From positions 1-45,293 of the forward strand of contig JASEGU010000010.1 of assembly GCA_030017835.1 (NCBI GenBank): DNA of 45,293 nucleotides, in the 5' to 3' direction. Below the pieces are notes generated by a model, which did no database searches, was not told where the DNA came from, and saw only the letters and a program-made list of their open reading frames with translations. This stretch comes from Actinomycetota bacterium (GTDB lineage: Bacteria; Actinomycetota; Aquicultoria; UBA3085; Oleimmundimicrobiaceae). The position numbers and the translations under genes were made by a program. Positions 16,462 to 24,709 of the stretch are shown here, piece after piece (within the stretch, counting starts at the first letter, position 1; each line of letters starts with the position of its first letter).

Positions 16462-17262
16462 ATGCAGCATCTATTTAAAGCTTGGTCCATCATAAGAGAG
16501 AGGATAGCTTCAGCCAAGGGCCTTCTTCTCTTGACCGATTTTGACGGAACCATCTCCCCCATCGTCCCCCATCCGAAGGATGCCGTAATATCTCAAAAGA
16601 TAAAGGACCTTCTATCAGAACTAAAGGATAAAGAGGACGTAAGGGTCGCCGTCATCAGCGGCCGCTCCCTGGGAGATCTCAAGGGAAGGGTCGGATTGAG
16701 CGGCGTAATCTATGCGGGAAATCATGGCCTTGAGATAGAGGCCGGGAGTAAGAAGATGACTCATCCCGGCGCCCAAGAGGCGGCTTCCTCTATTTTAGAC
16801 TTGGGCCGAAAGCTTGCCTTGAAGCTCTCGGATTACCCGGACGCGGCCCTGGAGGAGAAGGGACTGACCATAAGCCTTCACTATCGGCAGGTCAAGCGGG
16901 AGGACGTGGCGAAGATAAAACGCATGGCCCATGAAGTCTGCGAGCCATTCATGGCATCTAATCGGCTTAAGATGAGGGAGGGCAAAGAGGTGATCGAGTT
17001 CCTTCCCGCTCTTAGCTGGGATAAGGGTAGCGCCGTCCGGTGGATAATCGATGAGGTCAATCTCTTAGGTTATTTGCCGATATACTTAGGAGATGATTTG
17101 ACTGACGAGGATGCCTTCTTGGCTCTTGAAGAGATGGGCTTAACCGCGCTTGTAGGCGAAGAGAGCCCCAAAAGCGTTGCCGAATATTTCTTGAGCGATA
17201 TCGGCGAGGTTGAGCTATTTCTTGGTGGAGTGAAAGAGGTCTTGGATGAAAAAGGCAGATAA
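16462..17262 (+). CDS. otsB: Trehalose-6-phosphate phosphatase
   Basis: This enzyme removes phosphate from trehalose-6-phosphate, the last step of the OtsA-OtsB pathway. It is a HAD-superfamily protein of 266 residues. The catalytic motif LLLTDFDGTISPI gives the nucleophile Asp26 and acid Asp28, followed by VAVISGRSL, YAGNHGLEIE and the metal-binding YLGDDLTDEDAF. The match covers the full family length. AGAGG precedes the ATG. It overlaps the downstream DUF5752 gene by 17 bases, which suggests coupled translation. Its partner otsA lies on the opposite strand 1.9 kb away. Confidence 0.95.
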   Translation: MQHLFKAWSIIRERIASAKGLLLLTDFDGTISPIVPHPKDAVISQKIKDLLSELKDKEDVRVAVISGRSLGDLKGRVGLSGVIYAGNHGLEIEAGSKKMTHPGAQEAASSILDLGRKLALKLSDYPDAALEEKGLTISLHYRQVKREDVAKIKRMAHEVCEPFMASNRLKMREGKEVIEFLPALSWDKGSAVRWIIDEVNLLGYLPIYLGDDLTDEDAFLALEEMGLTALVGEESPKSVAEYFLSDIGEVELFLGGVKEVLDEKGR

Positions 17263-17941
17263 TCCATTCGTTTTCTATACCAGGTTGAGTCTTCTTGAAA
17301 TAACCGGCGAAAAGGCAAAGAACTTGAAGGAACTCGCCGATCTCATCGAGGCGGCACCGATCTCGGTGGTCTATCATCACACCCACCACTTCGTATCCTT
17401 TCAGCCTTACGAATCGCCCAAGACGCCCAACGACTTCGCCTACTGGGTCAAGAAGGATATCCACGAGGAGGCCTTAAGCGAGAGGATAGTCGCTCTCGAT
17501 CTTGAGAAGCCCCTAAACATCTTCGATCTCAAGTCGCGGATAGTCGGTCTCATAAAAGAGCACATCGACTCCGAAGATTTCAAGCCCTTCGACACCCCGC
17601 CCGGCAGAGAGTTTCATTTTATAAAGGCCAAGGTATTTATCTTGCCGACCAAACACGTGGCCTACGATCTCGTTCAATTGCAACAGGCCTTAAAGGAAGT
17701 CAGCATCGACAGCATCTGCTCTCACATGGTCGGCATCGACCCCATCATGGGTGAATCCGAAAACGACTTTGCCCTTTGGCTAAGAGAAGAACTCGGCGAG
17801 GAGCAACTGGCCGAGCGTATTGCGGCCATCGACCCCTTTATCTTCTACGTGATGGAAGATATCCGAAACAAACTCTTGGGTCTGGTCAAGAAGGCCGTAA
17901 AGTCGGCCAAAAGAAGCGAAGGAGGTCAGGCGCGGTGCTGA
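17246..17941 (+). CDS. DUF5752 family protein
   Basis: This is a 231-residue protein without signal peptide or membrane segments. Two similar halves can be seen: SVVYHHTHHFVSF with NDFAYWVKKDIHEEALSERIVALD, and SICSHMVGIDPIMG with NDFALWLREELGEEQLAERIAAID. It therefore looks like an internal duplication. It fits DUF5752, a family I associate with trehalose synthase and other glycosyltransferase genes; no activity is established. The clustered His residues in the first half are less conserved in the second. It overlaps otsB by 17 bases and treT by 7, so it is probably made in step with them and may act as a partner of TreT. Confidence 0.82.
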   Translation: MKKADNPFVFYTRLSLLEITGEKAKNLKELADLIEAAPISVVYHHTHHFVSFQPYESPKTPNDFAYWVKKDIHEEALSERIVALDLEKPLNIFDLKSRIVGLIKEHIDSEDFKPFDTPPGREFHFIKAKVFILPTKHVAYDLVQLQQALKEVSIDSICSHMVGIDPIMGESENDFALWLREELGEEQLAERIAAIDPFIFYVMEDIRNKLLGLVKKAVKSAKRSEGGQARC

Positions 17942-19152
17942 TAGATCAGTATGCTCCTATAATCGGCGAAGGACAGGTGGACGAGATAAAGATCTTGGCC
18001 GAGAGGCTCTCCAAAAAGAGCATAAAAACTGTCAATTCCACCGCCATGGGAGGCGGGGTGGCCGAGATCTTGAACCGCTTCATCCCCCTCATAAATGACA
18101 TGGGTGTCGATATGAAGTGGGAGGTAATGACCGGCTCTTTGGTCTTCTTCACCATCACCAAAAAGATACACAACGCCCTGCATGGGGCCGACGTCGATAT
18201 TGGCCAAGAAGAGATAGAGGTCTTTTTGGAGAACAGCCGGGAAAACGCCAAAAACATCGATCTTGACTCCGACATCGTGCTGATTCACGATCCCCAGCCC
18301 CTGGCCCTGGTCGAGAAGAAGGCCGAAAATGAGAATAAATGGGTATGGCGCTGCCACGTCGACACCCAATCGCCCGACTGGGGAACCTGGCAGTTCTTGA
18401 GGCGCTACATCGACTCCTACGACGCCGCCATCTTCTCTTCGCCCAAGTTCACTCAGCGCCTCTCGATAAAGACCTTCCTGATCCCCCCCTCGATAGACCC
18501 CTTGAGCCTGAAGAATCAGGAACTATCCAAAGAGGCGATCGATTCGGTTCTTAGAAGATTTGCTATCAAGCGGGACAAACCGATCATAACCCAGATATCA
18601 CGTTTTGATTATCTCAAAGACCCCATCGGGGTAATCGAGGCCTATAAGCTGGTCAAGAAGACGGTCGATTGTCAGCTCATCCTGGCCGGAGGGGCAGCCG
18701 TAGACGATCCTGAAGGGGCCAAGATCCTATCCGAGGTCAAGGAGCGGGCGGCCAAAGATGCCGACATTCACATCTTGGAGCTTGAGACGCCGGCAGACAC
18801 AGAAGTAAACGCCCTACAGCGCGCCTCCGATATAATCTTGCAAAAATCGATTCGTGAAGGCTTCGGTCTTACGGTCAGTGAGGCCATGTGGAAGGGCAAG
18901 CCGATCATCGCCTCGGCCGTGGGGGGCATCACCCTTCAGGTCACCCATAATTACAATGGCATTTTGACCAGGACGATCGAGGGGACGGCCTACTCGATAA
19001 GGGAGCTCCTCTCAAATCCCGGCTACGCAAAGAGACTTGGGGTAAACGCCAGGGAGTTCGCCCGGAGAAATTTCCTTCTGACCAGACACGTTCGGGATTA
19101 TCTTCTCCTCTTCATCTCCCTCTATCATCCCGAAGAGATAGTCCGCCTTTAG
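17935..19152 (+). CDS. treT: Trehalose glycosyl-transferring synthase (TreT-like glycosyltransferase)
   Basis: This is a GT4-type retaining glycosyltransferase of 405 residues. TreT makes trehalose directly from a nucleotide-diphosphate glucose and glucose. Features are NSTAMGGGVAEILN near the start (sugar-donor glycine loop), VLIHDPQPLAL, WRCHVDTQSPD, the domain-II donor site RFDYLKDPIGVIEAY, and KSIREGFGLTVSEAMWKGKPIIAS with the conserved E-x7-E element. The start is GTG 17935 after GGAGG at nine bases. Its last four bases overlap the otsA stop on the other strand. Trehalose phosphorylase is a close alternative within this family. Confidence 0.85.
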   Translation: MLIDQYAPIIGEGQVDEIKILAERLSKKSIKTVNSTAMGGGVAEILNRFIPLINDMGVDMKWEVMTGSLVFFTITKKIHNALHGADVDIGQEEIEVFLENSRENAKNIDLDSDIVLIHDPQPLALVEKKAENENKWVWRCHVDTQSPDWGTWQFLRRYIDSYDAAIFSSPKFTQRLSIKTFLIPPSIDPLSLKNQELSKEAIDSVLRRFAIKRDKPIITQISRFDYLKDPIGVIEAYKLVKKTVDCQLILAGGAAVDDPEGAKILSEVKERAAKDADIHILELETPADTEVNALQRASDIILQKSIREGFGLTVSEAMWKGKPIIASAVGGITLQVTHNYNGILTRTIEGTAYSIRELLSNPGYAKRLGVNAREFARRNFLLTRHVRDYLLLFISLYHPEEIVRL

Positions 19153-20633
19153 CTTCCGATTTCGGCCAGGTCACTTGCTATCTTGCCTATCCAATCGTAG
19201 ATATCGTTTGACGAGACCACCTTGCGCAGGGCGCCCATTCGCCTTCTGGCCTCCTCCTCATCCACCTCGATGGCCTCCTTTATCCTGTCGGCAAAAGCCT
19301 CTATGTCGTAGGGGTTTATGCCGATTGCCTCCTCGCCGAGCTCGTTGAAGGCTCCGGCGAATCGACTCAAGATCAGGCGGCCGCCAAGGTCGTTTCTCGC
19401 CGAGATGAATTCCTTGGCCACCAGGTTCATTCCGTCGTGGAGTGAGCTTACGATGCAGACGTCAGCCAGACGATAGAGGGCGAGGATCCCGTCATAATCG
19501 AGATCACGCCTGGTCAAAATGGCTGGAGTCCAGCCATTGGACGAATATTTCCAATTGAGCTTCTCGACAACTGCGTTTATCCGATCATTCAGTCTCTTGT
19601 ATTCGGGAATGTGGAGTCGGCTCAAGGTTCCCTTTTGTAACAGGACGACTTTGCCGAGGTAGTCAGGATACTTTTCTAGGAATCTATCCAAAGCTTCAAA
19701 CTTTTCGATGATCCCTTTGGTATAGTCAAGGCGATCCAGCCCGAAGAGGACGATCTTATCCCTCAAATTGAACTCTTTGGTGAATCTCTGTTTCAACTCC
19801 TCAACCCTATTCGACTCGGCTAGGCGGGAGGTCTGTTCAAAGTCGACGCTTATCGGCCAGGCTTTGATCAGGGTAGTTTTATCTCTATGGGTCAAACTCA
19901 AGTCCTTTTTTCCGGCCGCGGCCCCAAGTTCCCTCTTTGCCGCGGCCATGAAGTTATCGCAGAAGTATTCCAAGTGGAAACCGAGCATATCGTTTGCCAA
20001 GAGACCCTCCAAGATCTCGTCCTTGAAGGGGCAGATCCTAAAAGCTTCGGGGTTGGGCCAGGGGATATGCCAGAATTGGGCGATCGTCAAATCGGGCCGC
20101 TCCCCCTTCAAGAGGCGGGGCAGAAGGGCAAAATGGTAGTCCTGGATGAAGACGAAGGCCTTTTTGGAGCCGATCTCATCCAAGATGGCCCTGGCAAATT
20201 TGGAATTTACCTCTTTATAATTTAGCCAGTCATCCGCGTTGAAGCGGGGGCGCAGGTAGACTATGTGGCAGAGGGGCCAGAGGCTCCGGTTGGAGAAGCC
20301 GTAATAGTAGCCCTCCTCTTCCTCCTTGCTTATCCAGACCCTCTTTAAGGTGTAGGGCTCCTCGCCTCTCTCATCACCAGGCGAGGTCACCATAACTCTG
20401 CCCGCCTCGTCGGTGACGGCCCGGTCGGCCGAGCCGCTGCCGTGAGCGACCCAAATTCCGGAGCAGGTCTTGACCACCGGTTCCAAGGCTGTCACCAGCC
20501 CGCTGGCCGGCCTTATGCACCTTATCTCCTCCTCGTGATAGTTGTGAATGACCGGCTCCCGGTTTGAGACGACCACGAGGAGTTGATCGGATAGCTTCTC
20601 TTTAACCAGGTCTTTTAGGTCTTGCTTCTTCAT
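19149..20633 (-). CDS. otsA: Trehalose-6-phosphate synthase
   Basis: This is a GT20 glycosyltransferase that joins glucose from a nucleotide sugar to glucose-6-phosphate. The 494-residue protein has VVVSNREP at the start, the ASGLVTAL donor-loop region, VFIQDYHFALLPRLL, FWHIPWPNPEAFRICP, GLDRLDYTKGI and the C-terminal SLHDGMNLVAKEFISAR. All are standard OtsA motifs. I chose ATG 20633 because GGGAG lies about nine bases before it, while GTG 20642 is too close to that site. It converges with treT, sharing four bases at the stops, so the two compete at their 3' ends. Confidence 0.94.
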   Translation of the reverse strand: MKKQDLKDLVKEKLSDQLLVVVSNREPVIHNYHEEEIRCIRPASGLVTALEPVVKTCSGIWVAHGSGSADRAVTDEAGRVMVTSPGDERGEEPYTLKRVWISKEEEEGYYYGFSNRSLWPLCHIVYLRPRFNADDWLNYKEVNSKFARAILDEIGSKKAFVFIQDYHFALLPRLLKGERPDLTIAQFWHIPWPNPEAFRICPFKDEILEGLLANDMLGFHLEYFCDNFMAAAKRELGAAAGKKDLSLTHRDKTTLIKAWPISVDFEQTSRLAESNRVEELKQRFTKEFNLRDKIVLFGLDRLDYTKGIIEKFEALDRFLEKYPDYLGKVVLLQKGTLSRLHIPEYKRLNDRINAVVEKLNWKYSSNGWTPAILTRRDLDYDGILALYRLADVCIVSSLHDGMNLVAKEFISARNDLGGRLILSRFAGAFNELGEEAIGINPYDIEAFADRIKEAIEVDEEEARRRMGALRKVVSSNDIYDWIGKIASDLAEIGS

Positions 20634-20765
20634 CCAAGCCACTCCCTAGCGGCTCTTGACGGGGCGATATTAGTATCGAAAGGAGTATCGGCATCCTTAG
20701 GATATACCATTTACCCACTCGGCTCAAATTCAAAATCGGGCCCAAAGCGGCCCGTCACAAAGCCG

Positions 20766-20794
20766 TTGACAAGATTGTTAAGTAGTTTTAAAAT
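20766..20794 (+). promoter_or_regulatory. Strong sigma-70-type promoter for the ArsR gene
   Basis: A perfect TTGACA (20766-20771) is followed after exactly 17 bases by TAAAAT (20789-20794, five of six). The transcript would start near 20801, about 30 bases before the ArsR-family start codon. An AT palindrome overlaps the -10 element. Confidence 0.7.
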
Positions 20795-20801
20795 TTTAAA
20801 A
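20786..20801. promoter_or_regulatory. Perfect 16-bp AT palindrome over the -10 (possible operator)
   Basis: TTTTAAAATTTTAAAA reads the same on both strands and covers the -10 element and the expected start point of the ArsR-family gene. Autoregulation through such a site is common for ArsR repressors. Because the sequence is only A and T, chance is a real alternative. Confidence 0.4.
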
Positions 20802-20832
20802 GTATCTAAATTTGTCTGGAGCCCGATCTTAT

Positions 20833-21105
20833 ATGGTGCAAGACCTAAAGGTTAAGATATTTAAGGCCCTCTCCGATGAGACGAGATGTGAGATGGTTGT
20901 GAAGATGATGGGTGGCGAAGTCTCCTGCGACTGTATGGCCAAGGACTTCTCCCTCTCTAGGCCGGCCCTCTCCCATCACATCAGGGTCCTTAGGGAATCT
21001 AGCCTGATAATCTTGAGGAAGGAGGGGCAGTTTCATCATTATGCCCTAAATTTCTCCTTTATCGAGGAGGTCTTGCCCGGCTTGATCGAGGCCCTTAAGA
21101 AGTGA
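20833..21105 (+). CDS. ArsR-family winged-helix transcriptional regulator
   Basis: This is a roughly 90-residue DNA-binding repressor. The start VKIFKALSDETRCEMV, the recognition helix region LSRPALSHHIRVLRESSLI, and the wing LRKEGQFHHYALN match the ArsR/SmtB family. Just before the recognition helix it has SCDCMA, a Cys-x-Cys placed as in the ELCVCD metal or arsenite site of ArsR, so sensing a metal, metalloid or thiol oxidant is plausible. ATG 20833 is preferred, although a weak GGAG lies 11 bases away and a TTG at 20812 is possible. It is followed within 12 bases by a thioredoxin-fold gene, its likely target. Confidence 0.88.
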   Translation: MVQDLKVKIFKALSDETRCEMVVKMMGGEVSCDCMAKDFSLSRPALSHHIRVLRESSLIILRKEGQFHHYALNFSFIEEVLPGLIEALKK

Positions 21106-21117
21106 GAGGTGAAGATG

Positions 21118-21390
21118 ATGGATCTTACCATATACATTCGGGATAACTGCATGGAATCGGAGAGGGCTCTGGAGGTCGCCTCCTTTTTGAAGAGCCTAAA
21201 CCCGGCCGTCAACTTGAGCATCATAAACGTCGATCGCCTGGGCGAACCTTTGGCCGTCGAAAGCGAGCTTGTGGCCTTCCGCAAGGGTCCCGTCTACGTC
21301 TTGAACGGCAAGGTGATAAACCTGGGTAATCCCGAGGACACCTTGGCTTTAAGGCAGATGCTCGACTCCGAAGGAGAGATTCTACACTAA
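21118..21390 (+). CDS. Small thioredoxin/glutaredoxin-fold protein with CxxS motif
   Basis: This is a 90-residue protein with a thioredoxin-like pattern: strand LTIYIRDNC, helix ESERALEVASFLKSL, strand NLSIINVD, then KGPVYVLNGKVI, where the Pro after KG occupies the cis-proline position. The active-site-like CMES has only one Cys, so it could act as a monothiol redox or metal-binding protein. ATG 21115 or 21118 is possible; GAGAGG is five or eight bases away. It follows the ArsR gene closely and a strong hairpin ends the unit. No specific family is assigned. Confidence 0.75.
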   Translation: MDLTIYIRDNCMESERALEVASFLKSLNPAVNLSIINVDRLGEPLAVESELVAFRKGPVYVLNGKVINLGNPEDTLALRQMLDSEGEILH

Positions 21391-21409
21391 TATTTCTAGC
21401 CTGCTTAGT

Positions 21410-21434
21410 GGGCGGGGCCTTGACGGCCCCGCCC
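21410..21434. terminator. Strong GC hairpin ending the ArsR operon
   Basis: A perfect ten-base stem, GGGCGGGGCC with GGCCCCGCCC, closes a five-base TTGAC loop, 19 bases after the stop at 21390. The tail (AAACTTTAT) has only a weak T-run, so termination may be incomplete or need Rho. Confidence 0.65.
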
Positions 21435-21460
21435 AAACTTTATCCAGCCAAGGAGAGAGC

Positions 21461-22117
21461 ATGATAGAAGAGACCGACTTTAAGGCGGCGATGAGGATAA
21501 TCATCGGCTCATATGAGCCCGTTCTCTGGAGCGAAAAGCTGACCCCTTTCGAGATTTTGGTTTCCGTCGTCATCTCGCAGGCGACCGAGCGGCGGGGGAA
21601 CATCCGGGCCTTCAAAAACCTCAAAAATCATTTCATGATAACCCCGGCCAATTTCAGCGAGATGGATGAGGGTGAGCTTGCCGAACTGATCAAGCCGGCC
21701 GGTCTTCACAGAAACAAGGCCAAAAAATTGAAGGAGACAGCCGAGGTAATAATGACCGAATATGAGGGAGACTTGGCAAAGATCTTTGAGCCGATCTCTT
21801 CTGCCAAAGAGAAGCTGGTCGTCCTGCCTGGAGTCGGGGTCAAGACGGCCGACGTCATGCTAGCTTTGGTTGGGGGAGTGGGTCTCCTTCCGGTCGATAC
21901 CCATATCGCGAGGATCGCAAAGCGCCTTCCCTTGGTGGACGCCAAAGCGAGCTACGAGGAGATAAAGGCGGCCTACGAGAGATGGACTCCCCCCAAAGAG
22001 AGGCCCTCCCTCCACATGGCCCTGATAGAGCATGGCCGGGATGTCTGCAAGAGCCGCCGGCCGCGATGCGAAATATGTCCCATAAGGACCTACTGCGGGC
22101 GGGTTGGTCTCACCTAA
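21461..22117 (+). CDS. Endonuclease III-family DNA glycosylase
   Basis: This is a base-excision-repair glycosylase/AP-lyase of 218 residues. The helix-hairpin-helix is LPGVGVKTADVML with the catalytic Lys at about 128, and the catalytic Asp is Asp146 in PVDTHIAR. The C-terminus holds the [4Fe-4S] ligands C196-x6-C203-x2-C206-x5-C212, exactly the endonuclease III spacing. I call the family only, because HhH-GPD proteins with these features include Nth and relatives of different base preference. It follows the terminator hairpin and starts a repair and housekeeping block. AAGGAGAG precedes the ATG. Confidence 0.9.
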   Translation: MIEETDFKAAMRIIIGSYEPVLWSEKLTPFEILVSVVISQATERRGNIRAFKNLKNHFMITPANFSEMDEGELAELIKPAGLHRNKAKKLKETAEVIMTEYEGDLAKIFEPISSAKEKLVVLPGVGVKTADVMLALVGGVGLLPVDTHIARIAKRLPLVDAKASYEEIKAAYERWTPPKERPSLHMALIEHGRDVCKSRRPRCEICPIRTYCGRVGLT

Positions 22118-22174
22118 TTCTTCCCCCTTTATATCCACCGATTTTCATCTTAAGAATTTATATTGAAAACAAGG

Positions 22175-22180
22175 TATAAT
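22175..22180 (+). promoter_or_regulatory. Consensus -10 element upstream of the phosphoesterase gene
   Basis: A perfect TATAAT lies 42 bases before the start at 22223. At a 17-base distance upstream the sequence is AAGAAT, a poor -35, and TTGAAA at 22163 is too close (six-base spacer). It is listed as a weak candidate only. Confidence 0.3.
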
Positions 22181-22222
22181 GACGTCAGGAAAGGTTCAAA
22201 AAATCGGTTGAGGACTTAAGAC

Positions 22223-22714
22223 ATGGCCCTTGAGGAGTATCGAGACAAACGGAGTTTTGAGAAGAGCCCCGAGCCAAAGGGGGAAGCTCAAGGGGGTGGC
22301 CAGAGCCGCTTCGTCGTCCAGGAGCATCATGCGAGCAGCCATCATTTCGATTTTCGCTTAGAACTCCCTTCCGAAGTCGGCGGGAAAGATTGGGTCCTAA
22401 AATCATGGGCCGTGCCCAAGGGGCTGCCGACCGGGATCGGGGTGAAGCACCTGGCCATCGAAGTCGAGGATCACCCGGTCAGCTACATCGATTTTGAAGG
22501 CGAGATCCCCGAAGGCCAGTACGGGGCTGGCAAGGTCGCTATCTTCGATTCGGGAAATTTCACCCTTCTGAAGCGGGACTCAAAAGAGGTGGAGGTCGTC
22601 CTGGGTGGCTCCATCCTTAAAGGGCGCTACGTTTTGATATTTACCGGTTTTCAGGGCGGCAAGGGCTGGCTGATCTTCAAGGCCAAGGACAAGCCGAAAC
22701 CTTCAGACTCTTAA
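22223..22714 (+). CDS. Stand-alone LigD-type 3'-phosphoesterase domain protein
   Basis: This 163-residue protein equals the phosphoesterase (PE) domain of bacterial DNA ligase D, without the ligase or polymerase domains. Recognisable parts are RFVVQEHHASSHHFDFRLEL with the metal-binding His and Asp residues, VLKSWAVPKGLP, HLAIEVEDHPVSYIDFEGEIPEGQYGAG (seen in two adjoining blocks), and LKGRYVLIF. PE domains trim 3' phosphates and ribonucleotides at breaks. Free-standing forms occur in archaea and anaerobes. No Ku or LigD partner is in the window. It is 13 bases upstream of cutA on the same strand. Confidence 0.88.
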   Translation: MALEEYRDKRSFEKSPEPKGEAQGGGQSRFVVQEHHASSHHFDFRLELPSEVGGKDWVLKSWAVPKGLPTGIGVKHLAIEVEDHPVSYIDFEGEIPEGQYGAGKVAIFDSGNFTLLKRDSKEVEVVLGGSILKGRYVLIFTGFQGGKGWLIFKAKDKPKPSDS

Positions 22715-22727
22715 GGGGGCTCTCTGG

Positions 22728-23051
22728 GTGAAATATATCATAATATACATTACGGCTTCGAGTTTGACGGAGGCCAGGCGGATAAGCTCAAGCCTCTTGG
22801 AGAAGAGGCTGGTAGCCTGCGCCAACATCTCTTCCCCCATCGAGTCCCACTATCATTGGCAGGGCAAGTTGGAGACGGCGAGCGAAGTCGCTGTCATCTT
22901 CAAGACGACCGAGGATAAACTGAAAGAGGTGGCTGACGAGATCAAGAGCCTGCATTCTTACGACCTCCCGGCCATTATCTCTTGGAATATAACATGGGGC
23001 GAGCCTTCCTACCTTAATTGGATAGAGAAGGAGACGGGTGGTCTTTTATGA
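22728..23051 (+). CDS. cutA: Divalent-cation tolerance protein CutA
   Basis: This is a 107-residue trimeric CutA1 protein. It shows YIIIYITASSLTEARRISSSLLEKRLVACANI across its first third, then SHYHWQGKLETASEVAVIFKTTE and HSYDLPAII, all diagnostic. The family was named for copper tolerance, but its precise role is still unclear. The start is GTG, with GGGGG a few bases ahead. The final ATGA is shared with the sppA start, so the two genes are coupled. Confidence 0.93.
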   Translation: MKYIIIYITASSLTEARRISSSLLEKRLVACANISSPIESHYHWQGKLETASEVAVIFKTTEDKLKEVADEIKSLHSYDLPAIISWNITWGEPSYLNWIEKETGGLL

Positions 23052-24001
23052 AGAAGAGAACCAAGATGATAATAGGTATTTCGCTTGCGGCAATCATGCT
23101 ATTTTACATCTTTGCCATCGGATCGATCTTCTTTAGCGGGAGCAAAAGCTCGGGCGGCTTAGGCGATGTGGTAGCCGTCATATCTTTGAGCGGGAGCATC
23201 GCCGACGGCAACGGGGAGTCCGATCCCTTCGGCTCGGCGGCCGGAATAACCCCAAGCTTGGTCAGAGATCAGCTCAAAGAGGCCCTTGAGGATTCGTCGG
23301 TCAAGGCGATCGTTCTCAAAGTCAACAGCCCCGGAGGCTCGGTCGGAGCTTCCCAGGAGATAGCTGAGGAGATAAAACGGGCGAAGGACGAGAAGCCGAT
23401 CGTCGTCTTCATGGGCGACATGGCCGCCTCGGGCGGCTATTATATCTCCGCTATGGCCAGCAAGATTGTGGCCAAGCCGGGCACGCTGGTCGGCAGCATC
23501 GGGGTCATCTCGCAATTTATGGATCTGAGCGGTCTCTATGAAAAGCTAGGCATCAAGGTCCAGACGATAAAATCGGGCATACATAAGGATATGGGCGTAA
23601 GGACCTTGACCGAGGAAGAGGTCGCAAAGTGGCAGGGTCTCTCCGATGAGGTTTATAATCAGTTCATAGGCGACGTGGCGACGGGGCGCGGCCTTAAGGT
23701 CGATGAGGTCCGCTCGGCGGCGACCGGCGAACTCTTCACGGGTAGCCGGGCAAAGGATCTTGGACTGATAGATTACGTCGGTGACTATCAGAAGGCGATA
23801 GATGTTGCAGCCGAGCTAGCCGGAGTTGAGGACCCAAGCGTGGTCGAGTATGAGGGGCCGACCTTCTTGGATGCCCTCTTCGGTCTTTCAGCGAGTGATC
23901 TCGACTTCTTCATCAAGGCAAAGGCCCTTGGGCCAGAGTACGCCATATTGGACAAACTAAAGCAAGAGGCGGCCATGCCTCGCTATCAAACCAAGAGATA
24001 G
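23048..24001 (+). CDS. sppA: Signal peptide peptidase SppA (short form)
   Basis: This is a membrane-anchored serine protease that digests cleaved signal peptides. It is 317 residues with one N-terminal helix (about residues 7-28). The catalytic Ser lies in GDMAASGGYYISAMA, and the Lys of the Ser-Lys dyad lies near KSGIHKDMGVRTLT. Other marks are VLKVNSPGGSVGASQEIAEEI and GTLVGSIGVI. It is a single-domain SppA, as in Gram-positive bacteria, not the fused Escherichia coli type. The start is ATG 23048, overlapping cutA by four bases; a longer frame from 23018 runs inside cutA. Confidence 0.93.
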   Translation: MKKRTKMIIGISLAAIMLFYIFAIGSIFFSGSKSSGGLGDVVAVISLSGSIADGNGESDPFGSAAGITPSLVRDQLKEALEDSSVKAIVLKVNSPGGSVGASQEIAEEIKRAKDEKPIVVFMGDMAASGGYYISAMASKIVAKPGTLVGSIGVISQFMDLSGLYEKLGIKVQTIKSGIHKDMGVRTLTEEEVAKWQGLSDEVYNQFIGDVATGRGLKVDEVRSAATGELFTGSRAKDLGLIDYVGDYQKAIDVAAELAGVEDPSVVEYEGPTFLDALFGLSASDLDFFIKAKALGPEYAILDKLKQEAAMPRYQTKR

Positions 24002-24078
24002 GGGCGCTTGCCTCATCCGTCTTAAATTCGATGATCGACCCAGAGCCAATAATGATCGGCGCTCGAAAGGAGATATCT

Positions 24079-24681
24079 TTGGAGGTATTGGACGCCATCT
24101 TTTCCAGGCGAAGCTGCCGTCACTTTGAAACCAGGCCCATAGATGAGGATGTTTTGAAAAAGGTGCTGAAGGCCGGCTGCTCTGCTCCATCCGCACACAA
24201 CAGTCAGCCCTGGCATTTTGTGGTCATGGGGGGCAAAAAGAAGGACGACCTCTCCTCGCTCTTTTTAAACGTCTCGAGCGAAGCCAGGTATAAGGAATAT
24301 ACCGGCTTCTATGTCAACCGTCTTCTCAAGTATTCGAGCCGAATGATCGATGAGGCGCCGATAGTTATCGCCGTATTCAATCGGGGCAGTTTCGCCCAAG
24401 AGGCGAGCAAGTACTTCGGCCGAACCAAGAGGGGGTTTCTCCACATGATGGAGGTCCAGAGCGTGGCTGCCGCCATCGAGAACCTTCTCATTGCCGCCCA
24501 CAGTTTTGGGTTGGGCAGCGTCTGGCTGGGAGTTCCCCTCCTTATACCCGAGGAATTGGTCGAAGACTTCTTTGCCACCAAAAATGAGCTTATGGCGATC
24601 CTGCCGCTCGGATATCCTGCTCGCGGCCGGATGGTTGAAAAGGCGATCGACCTTGAGGGACGCGTAACCTATCTAGATTGA
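24079..24681 (+). CDS. Nitroreductase family flavoprotein
   Basis: This is an FMN-dependent oxidoreductase of about 200 residues with the nitroreductase fold. The N-terminal LDAIFSRRSCRHFETRPID, AGCSAPSAHNSQPWHFVVM and C-terminal ENLLIAAHSFGLGSVWLG with LPLGYPA are standard. The substrate is not predictable. I place the start at TTG 24079, six bases after AAGGAG, because family members begin here; ATG 24031 would add 16 residues of low-quality leader. It sits between sppA and mutM, all on the same strand. Confidence 0.88.
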   Translation: MEVLDAIFSRRSCRHFETRPIDEDVLKKVLKAGCSAPSAHNSQPWHFVVMGGKKKDDLSSLFLNVSSEARYKEYTGFYVNRLLKYSSRMIDEAPIVIAVFNRGSFAQEASKYFGRTKRGFLHMMEVQSVAAAIENLLIAAHSFGLGSVWLGVPLLIPEELVEDFFATKNELMAILPLGYPARGRMVEKAIDLEGRVTYLD

Positions 24682-24709
24682 GATTCAGTTGAAAGCGAGG
24701 TAAATATCT

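Noticed and set aside
17926-18369. Minus-strand frame of 147 codons inside treT
   Set aside because: The TreT coding sequence on the plus strand is complete and conserved across the same bases.
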